Shown here one piece after another: positions 54,793-63,504 of a stretch of DNA of 64,000 nucleotides. The notes under the pieces were generated by a model. It saw nothing but the letters and a program-made list of their open reading frames with translations. It ran no database searches and was not told the origin of the DNA. Position 1 is the stretch's first letter, and each line of letters starts with the position of its first letter. Made by a program: the position numbers and the translations under genes. Origin of the DNA: Adhaeribacter radiodurans. Its GTDB lineage: Bacteria; Bacteroidota; Bacteroidia; Cytophagales; Hymenobacteraceae. The DNA lies in contig NZ_CP055153.1 in the NCBI RefSeq assembly GCF_014075995.1, forward strand, positions 992,001 to 1,056,000, read 5' to 3'.

Positions 54793-57060
54793 ATGCTCCT
54801 AAACCGAAATAGAAACATTTGGTTCACGTTGTTTTGTGCTGTTATTCTTCTGTCTTATAATGGACAGCGTGCGTTTGCCGCAATAGATAAAAACATAGGC
54901 TCAGTTGTGCAGGTTAATGATTCTTTGAGTTTTATTTCTCCACTACGTCTCCGGGGTTTTAGCCTTCTGCCAGCACCGCAACAAGTAGAATTGGGCGCTA
55001 AGAATATTGTGGTTGACGGGTCATGGTCGGTAGATTCAAAAGTAAGCATAGAGGATATTGCTGTTCGAAGACTGCTTGAAGGCGCGTCGGAGCTTCATGG
55101 ATTAAATTTCGCGAAAAAAGGAGGGAAAAAGATTACACTTGCCGTCAAACCCGGAACAGTAAAGGCTACCAGTGATCCGGCGCTCAACGATCAGGGTTAT
55201 TTGTTGGGGATTACCGCTGATAAGATCGAAATTACCGGTAACAGCCCAACCGGGCTTTTTTACGGGGTTCAAAGTTTGCTACAGTTACTCCGGCGGGACC
55301 CCGCCGGGCGGCTCATTGCTCCGGAAGCGGTAATTCGCGACTGGCCGGCGGTGCAATTGCGGTTTGTGCATTGGGATACGAAACACCATCAGAAACGCAT
55401 GGAAACCATGAAGCGCCTGATCGATTGGCACGCCTTCTTTAAAGTAAACATGGTTGCCCTGGAGATTGAAGATAAATACGAATTTCCGCGACATCCGATT
55501 ATTGGTGCTCCAGGTGCTTACACCAAAGCAGAGTTACAGGAACTAACCCGTTACGCCCTAGAGCGGCACATTCAGATTGTTCCTAATATTCAGGCTCCGG
55601 CACACATGGCGCACGTTCTGAAACATAAAGAATTTGAGCATTTAAAGGCCGAACCTGAATCTAATTACCAGGCCTGCATGTGCGACGACGAAGCCATCAA
55701 CCTGATTTTCGACATGTACCAGGATATGATTGATGCCACACCCGGTGTTGACTATTTTCTGGCTTCTACGGATGAAGTGTATTACGCCGGCATCTGCGCC
55801 AAATGTAAACGGCCTTACAATCCGGAAAACCGAAGTCTAGCGTGGGCCGAGTTTGCTGTAAAAGCCCATGACTGGCTGGCGAAACGTAATCGCCGGATGA
55901 TTGCCTGGGTGGAATACCCCCTGCTTCCGCAGGATATTTCGCGCCTGCCTTCCGATATAATTAATGGCATAATGGGCGAAGACAAGGAATTTTTGGACAA
56001 TCAGCGCAAAATAGGAATGCGGCAACTTGCCTACAGTTCCATCCAGGGGGGCGAGCCGCTTTTTTCGGATTATTCCAGGTATCCGGCATACGTAAGCACT
56101 GTACGTAATGGCATTAAAGCAGGCGCTAATCCCATCGGAAGTTTTGCTGCCGCCTGGGACGACAGCGGCTTGCACGAAGAAGTGTTTCATCTTGGTTGGG
56201 CCACTATTACGCAATATGCCTGGAACCCCTATGGGCCAGCATATGAACAAACCATGGCCGATTTTTTAGATGTGTTTTACGGAGCAAACAGTCCGGATAT
56301 AGCCTCTGCCTACAAACTTCTGAATGAAGGCGCACAATTTTTTAGAAGAGGTTGGGATGAGGTAACCAGCACCGAGCGCCCTTCCAGTTACGGAAACAGC
56401 TTCGGCAAAGGAATTGGCACCGAACGAATGGACGATTTTCTCCGGCTTCCGGAGATTCCGCTAGATAAGAATTTAAAATCCAATACCAAATACACCACCG
56501 ATCATAGCAAGATTATTGCGCAGGCAGAAGAATTAGAAGTAAAAAATGATGAGTTAATCAATAAGCTTGCCCGATACATGACACAGATTGACCGCAACCG
56601 TTATAGCCTGGAAGTTTATTTATCAATTGCTTACCTGGAGCGTTACTTTATTAAAACCGTACTTGCGTTTCGCGACGCCGAGCGCACCTTTGAGCGTGCC
56701 CAGGCCGCTTCGGCGGCCGGGAAACACGAAGAAGCTGTTGGGTTCCTGATAGAAGCCAGCAACAAGATAGGCGCTCTCGACAACTGGAGTAAGGGAATGT
56801 GGGAAAACGTTACGGAGGTATGGGAAAAAAGCCGGTATGAAAAAAATCCTGATATAAACGGACGTAAATTTGTGCATGTGCAGGACGATGTAAAAGATCA
56901 TTTTGCGGACCGCCGGAAAGGCTTGGATTATATGATCGCTCCTTTCCAACGGACAAATCTGCCGGGCTGGCAGAATAAGCTGAACGAAAGAATAAAACAA
57001 TATGCCGCTGCAAACAAAGTTCCGGTGAAAGGACTGGCTGAAAAACGCCTGGAAGACTAA
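54793..57060 (+). CDS. GH20-type beta-N-acetylhexosaminidase
   Basis: A 755-residue secreted enzyme (signal peptide to about residue 29). Residues 50-180 form the GH20b zincin-like N-domain (LLPAPQQVELGAKNIVVDG, GNSPTGLFYGVQSLLQLLR). The catalytic barrel begins VIRDWPAVQLRFVHWDTKHH. The catalytic Asp-Glu pair is Asp327-Glu328 in FLASTDEVYY, where typical GH20 enzymes have HIGGDE, so the loop before it differs. Residues 520-755 are a long helical C-terminal part (AQAEELEVKNDELINKLARYM) not needed by the family. It removes terminal GlcNAc or GalNAc from a glycan. The variant active site leaves the substrate open. Its codon style is G+C-richer than that of the preceding genes. Confidence 0.8.
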   Translation: MLLNRNRNIWFTLFCAVILLSYNGQRAFAAIDKNIGSVVQVNDSLSFISPLRLRGFSLLPAPQQVELGAKNIVVDGSWSVDSKVSIEDIAVRRLLEGASELHGLNFAKKGGKKITLAVKPGTVKATSDPALNDQGYLLGITADKIEITGNSPTGLFYGVQSLLQLLRRDPAGRLIAPEAVIRDWPAVQLRFVHWDTKHHQKRMETMKRLIDWHAFFKVNMVALEIEDKYEFPRHPIIGAPGAYTKAELQELTRYALERHIQIVPNIQAPAHMAHVLKHKEFEHLKAEPESNYQACMCDDEAINLIFDMYQDMIDATPGVDYFLASTDEVYYAGICAKCKRPYNPENRSLAWAEFAVKAHDWLAKRNRRMIAWVEYPLLPQDISRLPSDIINGIMGEDKEFLDNQRKIGMRQLAYSSIQGGEPLFSDYSRYPAYVSTVRNGIKAGANPIGSFAAAWDDSGLHEEVFHLGWATITQYAWNPYGPAYEQTMADFLDVFYGANSPDIASAYKLLNEGAQFFRRGWDEVTSTERPSSYGNSFGKGIGTERMDDFLRLPEIPLDKNLKSNTKYTTDHSKIIAQAEELEVKNDELINKLARYMTQIDRNRYSLEVYLSIAYLERYFIKTVLAFRDAERTFERAQAASAAGKHEEAVGFLIEASNKIGALDNWSKGMWENVTEVWEKSRYEKNPDINGRKFVHVQDDVKDHFADRRKGLDYMIAPFQRTNLPGWQNKLNERIKQYAAANKVPVKGLAEKRLED

Positions 57061-57819
57061 CCCACTATACCCGGATAGAAAGGTTAAAGAAAAATACTTT
57101 TTTCTCCGGAGAAGATATCAGGCAGTAAATTGTTGATATGGACAAAAACCACTCAACGATTTACCGCTTTTTTTATGAGTCATCCTGAACGGTAAAAAAG
57201 CAGGCATCAGAAGTAATATTGAGTTTAATGGCTGTAAAAAATGCTCTTTATAAGCTATTTTCCACAGGTCTTTAAAGTACGCTCGGGCTCAAATGAAAAT
57301 TTAAATACTCTATTAGAAGAACGCCTGCTTTTATCAACTGGAAGCTAAGTACTTCCAAAATAGAATCTAAGTCAGCATCGTTTTTCTTTAGCTGATATTA
57401 GAAAATAGAAAAAAAGTATTAAAAATCTGGATTCTACAAGTTTTCATTTTCTCAATTTAATCATAATAACTAAAAAGGTAATAAAGAAGGTGAATGCTAC
57501 TGTGGCATTAGGGGAAATGTATTTATAATTAAAGCTTTTGAAAATTAAATGATAAATAAAATGAAAATTTTATTCTAATCGTTAAAATCAGATGGGGTAA
57601 AATTAATAATTGCATAAAAAAGAGTTAATAGGGTTCAAATTAGAGCAATGCACATAACATATTAGATATTGTTCAGATTTTATTTTTTTATTAGTTCAAG
57701 ATAAATGTATGGTGATTCTTGAAAAAGAAAGAAAATAGTTAATAAAGGTAAGGAAACGAATGTTTTTGTGTTTTTTATTATTAGTTTTGTTTAATACTTA
57801 TATTTTAAAATAATAGAAT
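57061..57819. other. Intergenic region between GH20 and AgaS-like genes
   Basis: 759 bases, A+T-rich. I see a minor stem (ttaccg/cggtaa around 57160-57200) and no gene, known RNA or repeat. Its length suggests a promoter and possibly decayed coding DNA. Confidence 0.45.
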
Positions 57820-58998
57820 ATGCAACACCTCGGGCTGGATTTTCGGACTTTAAATGAAAAAGGTGCATTCCATACGGCAAAGGAAATAGCGCAGCAACCG
57901 GAGATCTGGTTAAGCGTTTGGGAGATGATTTATAAAAACAGCTCAGCAATTAACAAGTTTCTGGACAAAGTCTTACCAAAAACAAAGCGGATTATACTAA
58001 CGGGCGCCGGCACCAGTGCATTCATAGGGCGTTCCTTGTCAGGCGTATTCCAGCGAAATACCAAAATTATAACAGATGCCATATCCACTACTGACTTAGT
58101 GTCTGACCCGAAAGATTATTTGGACCCAGATACGCCTTTACTGATGATTTCCTTTGCCCGATCAGGAAACAGTCCTGAAAGTATTGCCGCGGTTGTTCTG
58201 GCAGATACTCTTTGCAATACCTGCTTTCATTTAATCATTACCTGCAATAGCGATGGCGAGCTTGCCAGGAATGGCAGAGCTGATGAAGAGCGCAGACACG
58301 TGATAACTTTACCCAGTGAAGCGAATGACAAGAGCCTTGCCATGACCAGTAGTTATACGGGAATGTTACTGGCTGGCATTCTTATTTCGCAAATGCAAAA
58401 CGTTGAGGCAAACAAAACTACGGTTGATATTTTGAGTAATTACGGCAGAAAAATTATCAATGATTACAGTGCAGATTTTCGCATGATCGCGGCAAAAGAC
58501 TTTAAGCGCGCCGTTTTTCTTGGTTCCGGCCCTTTACAAGGTACAGCCACTGAATCGCACCTGAAACTTCAGGAGCTGACGGACGGCAGAATTATTTGTA
58601 AGGATGATTCCTTTCTTGGGTTCCGACATGGCCCGAAAGCGGTTGTTGATAATACCACATTGGTAGTATATATTTTTTCAAGCGATAGCTACGTTTTGAA
58701 ATATGAAATCGACATGGTTGCCTCCATGAAAAAAGGAAACCGTCCGCTGCTGGAGATTGGAATTATGGAAAAGCATATCCCAGAACTTAATCTGGATTAT
58801 ACATTCTGTTATTCTGAAGATAACCAGAGCTTACCTAAAGAATTTCTGTCAGTATGCAGCGTTTTACCTGCTCAGTTACTCGCATTTTTTAAATCTTTTC
58901 AACTGGGACTCCGCCCGGATTCACCCTCGGAAACAGGTGCTATTTCCCGGGTCGTGGAAGAATTTCCTATTTATGAACTAACAGATAATCATTTCTAG
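57820..58998 (+). CDS. agaS: AgaS-like SIS-domain deaminase/isomerase
   Basis: A 392-residue protein with two SIS domains: ILTGAGTSAFIGRSLSGVF (about 65-83) with MISFARSGNSPESIAAVVLAD, and FLGSGPLQGTATESHLKLQELTDG (about 233-256) followed by FRHGPKAVVD. AgaS turns galactosamine-6-phosphate into tagatose-6-phosphate with release of ammonia, a step in GalN/GalNAc use. Family blocks such as the SFLGFRHGPK segment and the C-terminal PDSPSETGAISRVVEEFPIY match. With the PfkB kinase and class II aldolase nearby, it fits the tagatose-6-phosphate route. It is followed after 67 bases by the ACT-domain gene. Confidence 0.87.
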   Translation: MQHLGLDFRTLNEKGAFHTAKEIAQQPEIWLSVWEMIYKNSSAINKFLDKVLPKTKRIILTGAGTSAFIGRSLSGVFQRNTKIITDAISTTDLVSDPKDYLDPDTPLLMISFARSGNSPESIAAVVLADTLCNTCFHLIITCNSDGELARNGRADEERRHVITLPSEANDKSLAMTSSYTGMLLAGILISQMQNVEANKTTVDILSNYGRKIINDYSADFRMIAAKDFKRAVFLGSGPLQGTATESHLKLQELTDGRIICKDDSFLGFRHGPKAVVDNTTLVVYIFSSDSYVLKYEIDMVASMKKGNRPLLEIGIMEKHIPELNLDYTFCYSEDNQSLPKEFLSVCSVLPAQLLAFFKSFQLGLRPDSPSETGAISRVVEEFPIYELTDNHF

Positions 58999-59065
58999 GC
59001 CGGAATTAGATACCGGATGTCAACAGTAGCAGAATACTACAAAGTGCAGATTGAAAGTGTGTTAT

Positions 59066-59374
59066 ATGAGTACAAAAAGTCAGAATAATGACCTGCTTAA
59101 AACTCCTGATGAAACCAATCAGTACATTTTTGTGGTCGAAAGTGAGGATTCGCTGCACATCTCCATAAGACTTTATAATATTTTTTCGCGCCGTCGCATT
59201 CCTGTCCTGGATTTTCAAACCAGCAGATTGAACGGTGGTGAGCGGCAACGGATGTTAATTATTATTGAAGAAACAAAAGAAAACGTGTTAAAATTACAAA
59301 GTCAGCTTTTGCGGCAGGTAGAGGTAATAACTGTAAATCTTTTCGAGCCAGTATCAGAAAAAACAGGCTTTTAA
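59066..59374 (+). CDS. Orphan ACT-domain protein (IlvH/IlvM-like)
   Basis: A 102-residue protein; the frame opens at a TTG (59051), but the ATG at 59066 is the likelier start. Residues 20-85 resemble the ACT domain of acetolactate synthase small subunits: NQYIFVVESEDSLHISIRLYNIFSRRRIPVLDFQTSRLN then ERQRMLIIIEETKENVLKLQSQLLRQVEVITVNLF. ACT domains bind an amino acid and regulate a partner enzyme. No ilvB or other ilv gene is near; instead it sits between amino-sugar and lyase genes. It may be a stray regulatory subunit or a sensor for a product of this pathway. Confidence 0.6.
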   Translation: MSTKSQNNDLLKTPDETNQYIFVVESEDSLHISIRLYNIFSRRRIPVLDFQTSRLNGGERQRMLIIIEETKENVLKLQSQLLRQVEVITVNLFEPVSEKTGF

Positions 59375-59518
59375 AGTCATAAAAGTCTACTCGTAAGCAC
59401 TCTCTATAAATATGAATGCAAGTACCGCCCCCTTAATGTGTCCTTTAGGAGGCTAAAAAGTTTTGAGGAATAGAATATTGCTTGTGCCCAGTGTAATAAA
59501 TAACATAATTTAAATTGT

Positions 59519-61972
59519 ATGATAGGAAAATACTGCGTTTGTTTTGTTTTCTTTCTTTTATGGACTGGGATATTGCAAGCGCAAATACTGCCAAAGGCTA
59601 TTTTGGGGCAGCTATCTTCTATGGATACTCGGGAAATGGTTGCTCTCACTCCTCATGCTACAACAATCCTTAATAGTAACATTTTTACAGATCCTAGAGG
59701 TGATGTAAAAATATCTAATCTTCGGCCGCGTCTGTTCGTGAGGGCTGATGAGGACAAGACCGGGGTCGGACTTACTATTTCGGAATTGCGGTTGAGAAGC
59801 GAGGATTCAACCTACAAGGATTGGATTAATTACACCGGGGGAATTAACGGATGGGAAAGCTTGCCCGCAATGGCGATGCAGTATTTACTTAAAGGAGATA
59901 AAAAGATTGCGCAATCGGTAGGTGAATATATCGCCAACACTCCTTACAATTTTGGGGAGCATACCTCTGCTGCCGCCATGGTTTATAATAGCGCGATTGC
60001 GTTTGACTGGGTCAGGATGGCGTTGCCGAAGGAGATGGCATCAAAGATCTGTGCCCGGTTGGTCGAAGGGGCGGAACATCTCAAAGGTGGAGTAGTTACT
60101 CCCTCCATCAACCATAATTATACTTTTGTATCTATGTACGGGGTGGCAATGGCAGCGATGGCCATTCATGGGGAAAGCGATGCTTATGACCAGAAGGCAG
60201 CAGAATATCTTAGCCTATTAAACCAGCTGCTGTTGGATGATCACATGTTATTTGCAACATTAAAGGCCAAACAAGGAACTTGGGGGGAGGGCAATCATTA
60301 TACACCATTTGTGGTGTTTTATCCGATGCTTATGACCTTGAACGGACTTAGCACTGCTACCAGCCGGGATTACTTTAGCATCATAAGAGAGAACTATGAT
60401 GATTTTCTTGTCCCGATGTCAAAATTTATTATAGCCAACTTCCGGCCGGATTTTACCATGGAGCGGATTGGTGACGTAACTACGCGGGTCGTTCCTCACA
60501 AATCCTTCCTGCGCCCGTTTATAGATTTAATGGCTCTGAAGATCAACGATCAGACTCTACAAGGGCAGATACATTCCTTCTCTAAACAGTTGTCAGTCTA
60601 TTACGGAGCCGATCTGGTGTCGGATCCGTACCATTGGATGATGCTGGTTAATTACAATGCTAAAATTCCTGATAAGCCGGCCTACACTACTTTACCAACT
60701 GCCATGCGCCTGGGAGAAAACTCTTATGAGCATATTATGTTTAGAAGCGATTGGAGCGAAAATGGTACTTTAATTACTTATTTAAGTGGTGATCATTATA
60801 CCGACCATCAGCATTTCGATAAAGGGCATTTTCTTATTTACAAAAATGGCGCGTTAGTGGTGGATGGCGGTGGTTATTCCAAGATGTATAGTGATAGCTG
60901 GTCTAATTACTCTATCCGGACCTTGGCGCATAATAATGTTCTCGTTTATGATCCTAAGGAGTTTCCAGGCAAGGAAGTAAATAAAACCGAAATTCACCTC
61001 GATGGTGGGCAGCGAATAATCAGGGGAGCGCAAGCCCTTACAAGCTGGAAAGAATTTAATGAAAAGGCAGGTGCACTCGGGTTGCATACGGCGAGCGTAC
61101 TGGCCTTTGATGCCGATAAGGGATTGAACCGTTATAATTATGTAAAAAGCAACTTAACAAACGCGTATGGCGAAAAGGTAACGTGGATGGACCGGCAATT
61201 ATTTTATCTGCCACAAGCCGACTTTCTGGTGGTGAAAGACCGTGTAATCACACCCCGGCCGCTGGATAATTATTGGTTACTGCACTTTGAAGAACGACCT
61301 ACCATCGACGGAAAAATACCGGAAGCAGGTGTAAAGGATTACCAGAATGCCTCCATAGTTCATTCGCAGCGCACCGGAACGTTATCTCTGGAAGGCCAGC
61401 CTGTGCCATATTCCGGTAGTTTGTTCGTTAAAACCTTAACGCCCAATAAAAGAACCATTTCTTTAATTGGAGGGCCGGGCTATGAATATTATAACCGTTT
61501 TTCAAAAAAGAATTTTACACCCGAAAAACCATTCCTCCAAAATCGGGAGTCGGGTAACTGGCGCATGGAAGTAAGCCCGGAAAAACCCAGAACCGGCACA
61601 GCTTTTTTGCATGCTTTCCAGATCTCGGATTCCAGTAAAAAAGAGATGATTGCCACCGAATACCTGCGGACCCAGGATGGCAAACTGGAAGGGGCGTTTT
61701 TCCGGTCAGAACAAAATTCTTATTTGGTAATGTTTAGCAGCAGCCTCGATGCCAAAGGCCATGAGCATCAAACAGTAAATTTTCCTCTGAAATATAAAGT
61801 AAAGGCAAAAACACCGGTAAATCATGTACTTGCTGAATTAACGCCAAATAGAAAAGTAAAGGTTATTATAAACAACAAAAACAAAGGCACTTTTCAAACT
61901 TCCTCAGCAGGCGTTTTATATTTTAACGATGAATCCGATGGGGTAAGAAGAATTCAGATATTGGCAGATTAA
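59519..61972 (+). CDS. Heparinase II/III-family polysaccharide lyase
   Basis: An 817-residue secreted protein (signal peptide about 1-22, ending GILQAQ). An N-terminal alpha-toroid (about residues 60-400) carries INHNYTFVSMYG and WGEGNHYTPFVVFYPM; the Hepar_II_III beta-sheet domain starts about residue 410 with YLSGDHYTDHQHFDKGHFLIYKNGALVVDGGGY, whose His and Tyr are the likely catalytic base and acid. The rest is a beta-sandwich. Members (PL12, PL15, PL17, PL21) cut heparan sulfate, alginate or hyaluronan-like chains by beta-elimination. Absence of sulfatases nearby points to an unsulfated or weakly sulfated uronic-acid polymer. The family branch is not fixed. Confidence 0.8.
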   Translation: MIGKYCVCFVFFLLWTGILQAQILPKAILGQLSSMDTREMVALTPHATTILNSNIFTDPRGDVKISNLRPRLFVRADEDKTGVGLTISELRLRSEDSTYKDWINYTGGINGWESLPAMAMQYLLKGDKKIAQSVGEYIANTPYNFGEHTSAAAMVYNSAIAFDWVRMALPKEMASKICARLVEGAEHLKGGVVTPSINHNYTFVSMYGVAMAAMAIHGESDAYDQKAAEYLSLLNQLLLDDHMLFATLKAKQGTWGEGNHYTPFVVFYPMLMTLNGLSTATSRDYFSIIRENYDDFLVPMSKFIIANFRPDFTMERIGDVTTRVVPHKSFLRPFIDLMALKINDQTLQGQIHSFSKQLSVYYGADLVSDPYHWMMLVNYNAKIPDKPAYTTLPTAMRLGENSYEHIMFRSDWSENGTLITYLSGDHYTDHQHFDKGHFLIYKNGALVVDGGGYSKMYSDSWSNYSIRTLAHNNVLVYDPKEFPGKEVNKTEIHLDGGQRIIRGAQALTSWKEFNEKAGALGLHTASVLAFDADKGLNRYNYVKSNLTNAYGEKVTWMDRQLFYLPQADFLVVKDRVITPRPLDNYWLLHFEERPTIDGKIPEAGVKDYQNASIVHSQRTGTLSLEGQPVPYSGSLFVKTLTPNKRTISLIGGPGYEYYNRFSKKNFTPEKPFLQNRESGNWRMEVSPEKPRTGTAFLHAFQISDSSKKEMIATEYLRTQDGKLEGAFFRSEQNSYLVMFSSSLDAKGHEHQTVNFPLKYKVKAKTPVNHVLAELTPNRKVKVIINNKNKGTFQTSSAGVLYFNDESDGVRRIQILAD

Positions 61973-62258
61973 TATAAGGTTAGGTTTGGGGTAATTCGTG
62001 GCAGATAATTAAAAAAGTAGAATCTCTCATATAATAGAAGACTTTTCTTTATTGATAAAAGGTCTTTGTCATTATGAATAATCAAGCAGATATTCTTCAA
62101 GGGATAAACTTTTGAGGAATCTGGTGCTCTGAATAAATTAGTTTTTATTGCCGCCACTTAGATGGCTTAACGCAAATTTTAAAATTTAATTTATTTAGCT
62201 CTAATAACTTGCTTTACGGATTTAGTTAAATGGCAATTTTGGTTTTATAGCTTCCTGT

Positions 62259-63212
62259 ATGGTTATTAAAAAAAAATATGATGTGGTAGTCGTTGGCGAG
62301 CTGAATGTGGATCTAATTGCCAATGGACTCCCCAAATTTCCGGAGGTCGGAAAAGAAATTATTGCTAATCAATTCGTCACCACCCTGGGTAGTAGTTCCG
62401 CCATTTTCGCCAACAATCTGAGTGCCTTTGGAACGAAGGTAACCTTTACAGGTAAAGTTGGAAATGACAATTACGGGGATTTTATCGTTGCCTCTTTACA
62501 GGCGAGAAGGGTAGATGTAAGTAATATTATTCGGACCGGCAAACAAGATACCGGCGTTACCATAGTTCTTAATTATGATGAAGACCGGGCTATGGTAACG
62601 TACCAGGGAGCTATGGCAGCATTTACCTTAGGAGATATTCCGGATAGTGTATTAGAACAGGCCAGGCACCTCCACTTAAGTTCTATTTTTCTGCAAGAAG
62701 GGCTGAAAAAAGATATCGTGTCACTTTTTAAAAAAGCAAAGAGACTGGGGCTTACCACTTCCCTTGATCCGCAGTGGGATCCGTCGGAAAAATGGGATAT
62801 CGATTGGGAAAACCTTTTAGGCTACGTTGATATTTTTATGCCAAACCAGGCCGAACTAAAGGCCATAACAAATACCACAACAATACTGGCAGCAGTTGAT
62901 GCTCTCCGAAGTTTTTTCAATATACTAGTGGTGAAAAATGGAAGGGAAGGAGCGGTTGTTTGGACTGGAAGTGATTCCATTCATCAGCCGGCATTTTTTA
63001 ACAACTCAGTCGTTGATAGTATCGGGGCAGGAGATAGTTTTAATGCGGGCTTTATTCATGCGTTTCTGCAGGGGGGAGGTTTAAAGGAATGTATGGAGTT
63101 TGGTGCCCTTATGGGAGCGATAAATACAACCAGTTCGGGGGGGACTATGGCATTTGAAAATATGAGCAGGGTAAAAGAAATCGCGAAGTCTTCTTTTGAT
63201 TATACTCTGTAA
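62259..63212 (+). CDS. PfkB-family carbohydrate kinase
   Basis: A 317-residue ribokinase-like kinase. VVVGELNVDLIANGLPKFPEVGKEI opens the protein, then TFTGKVGNDNYGDFI and the anion-hole/catalytic motif DSIGAGDSFNAGF with Asp259 as base. It phosphorylates a sugar or sugar phosphate with ATP. In the presence of AgaS and a GatY/KbaY-like aldolase the simplest role is tagatose-6-phosphate kinase, giving tagatose-1,6-bisphosphate. A fructokinase or KDG kinase role is possible too. It lies on the plus strand and faces the aldolase gene. Confidence 0.85.
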   Translation: MVIKKKYDVVVVGELNVDLIANGLPKFPEVGKEIIANQFVTTLGSSSAIFANNLSAFGTKVTFTGKVGNDNYGDFIVASLQARRVDVSNIIRTGKQDTGVTIVLNYDEDRAMVTYQGAMAAFTLGDIPDSVLEQARHLHLSSIFLQEGLKKDIVSLFKKAKRLGLTTSLDPQWDPSEKWDIDWENLLGYVDIFMPNQAELKAITNTTTILAAVDALRSFFNILVVKNGREGAVVWTGSDSIHQPAFFNNSVVDSIGAGDSFNAGFIHAFLQGGGLKECMEFGALMGAINTTSSGGTMAFENMSRVKEIAKSSFDYTL

Positions 63213-63290
63213 GGTGTAGGTTGCTGGTTAGTTTTAAGTTGGCTGTTTCGCATTTTTAAATTTTTTAATTATAACTACCTGTAAATAAGT

Positions 63291-63312
63291 TTGGTGGTGA
63301 AGACACCACCAA
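63291..63312. other. Short perfect hairpin downstream of pfkB-like gene
   Basis: The arms ttggtggtg (63291-63299) and caccaccaa (63304-63312) pair over nine bases around a four-base loop. No T-run follows, so it may stabilise the mRNA end rather than terminate. Confidence 0.5.
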
Positions 63313-63375
63313 GGGCGAAGTTTTTCGAAATTTTTAGAATTTAAACAGCTTCCTTATCTAACCTCACCAAAAAGA

Positions 63376-63423
63376 AACAATCCGGAAGAATTTTATCGAT
63401 TGATTAGATTCCTTCGGATTGTT
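63376..63423. terminator. Possible bidirectional terminator between convergent genes
   Basis: The segment aacaatcc (63376-63383) pairs with ggattgtt (63416-63423), and gaag (63385-63388) with cttc (63412-63415), leaving one bulged base. The loop is long (23 bases). It lies between the convergent kinase and aldolase genes. Confidence 0.4.
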
Positions 63424-63504
63424 GACAATAAAAAATAACTGGTATTCTTGTTCTGGTTTACCCCAGATGTTCTATAAAGAAATAATTATTCTAACATTCA
63501 AAAT

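Noticed and set aside
59462-62116. The 11-base word TTTTGAGGAAT in two spacers (near 59462 and 62112)
   Set aside because: Two copies of an A+T-rich 11-mer in 2.6 kb could be chance and the flanks do not align.
61973-62258. Minus-strand 62-codon frame downstream of the lyase
   Set aside because: No promoter, no start context and random composition; the region looks like an ordinary spacer.
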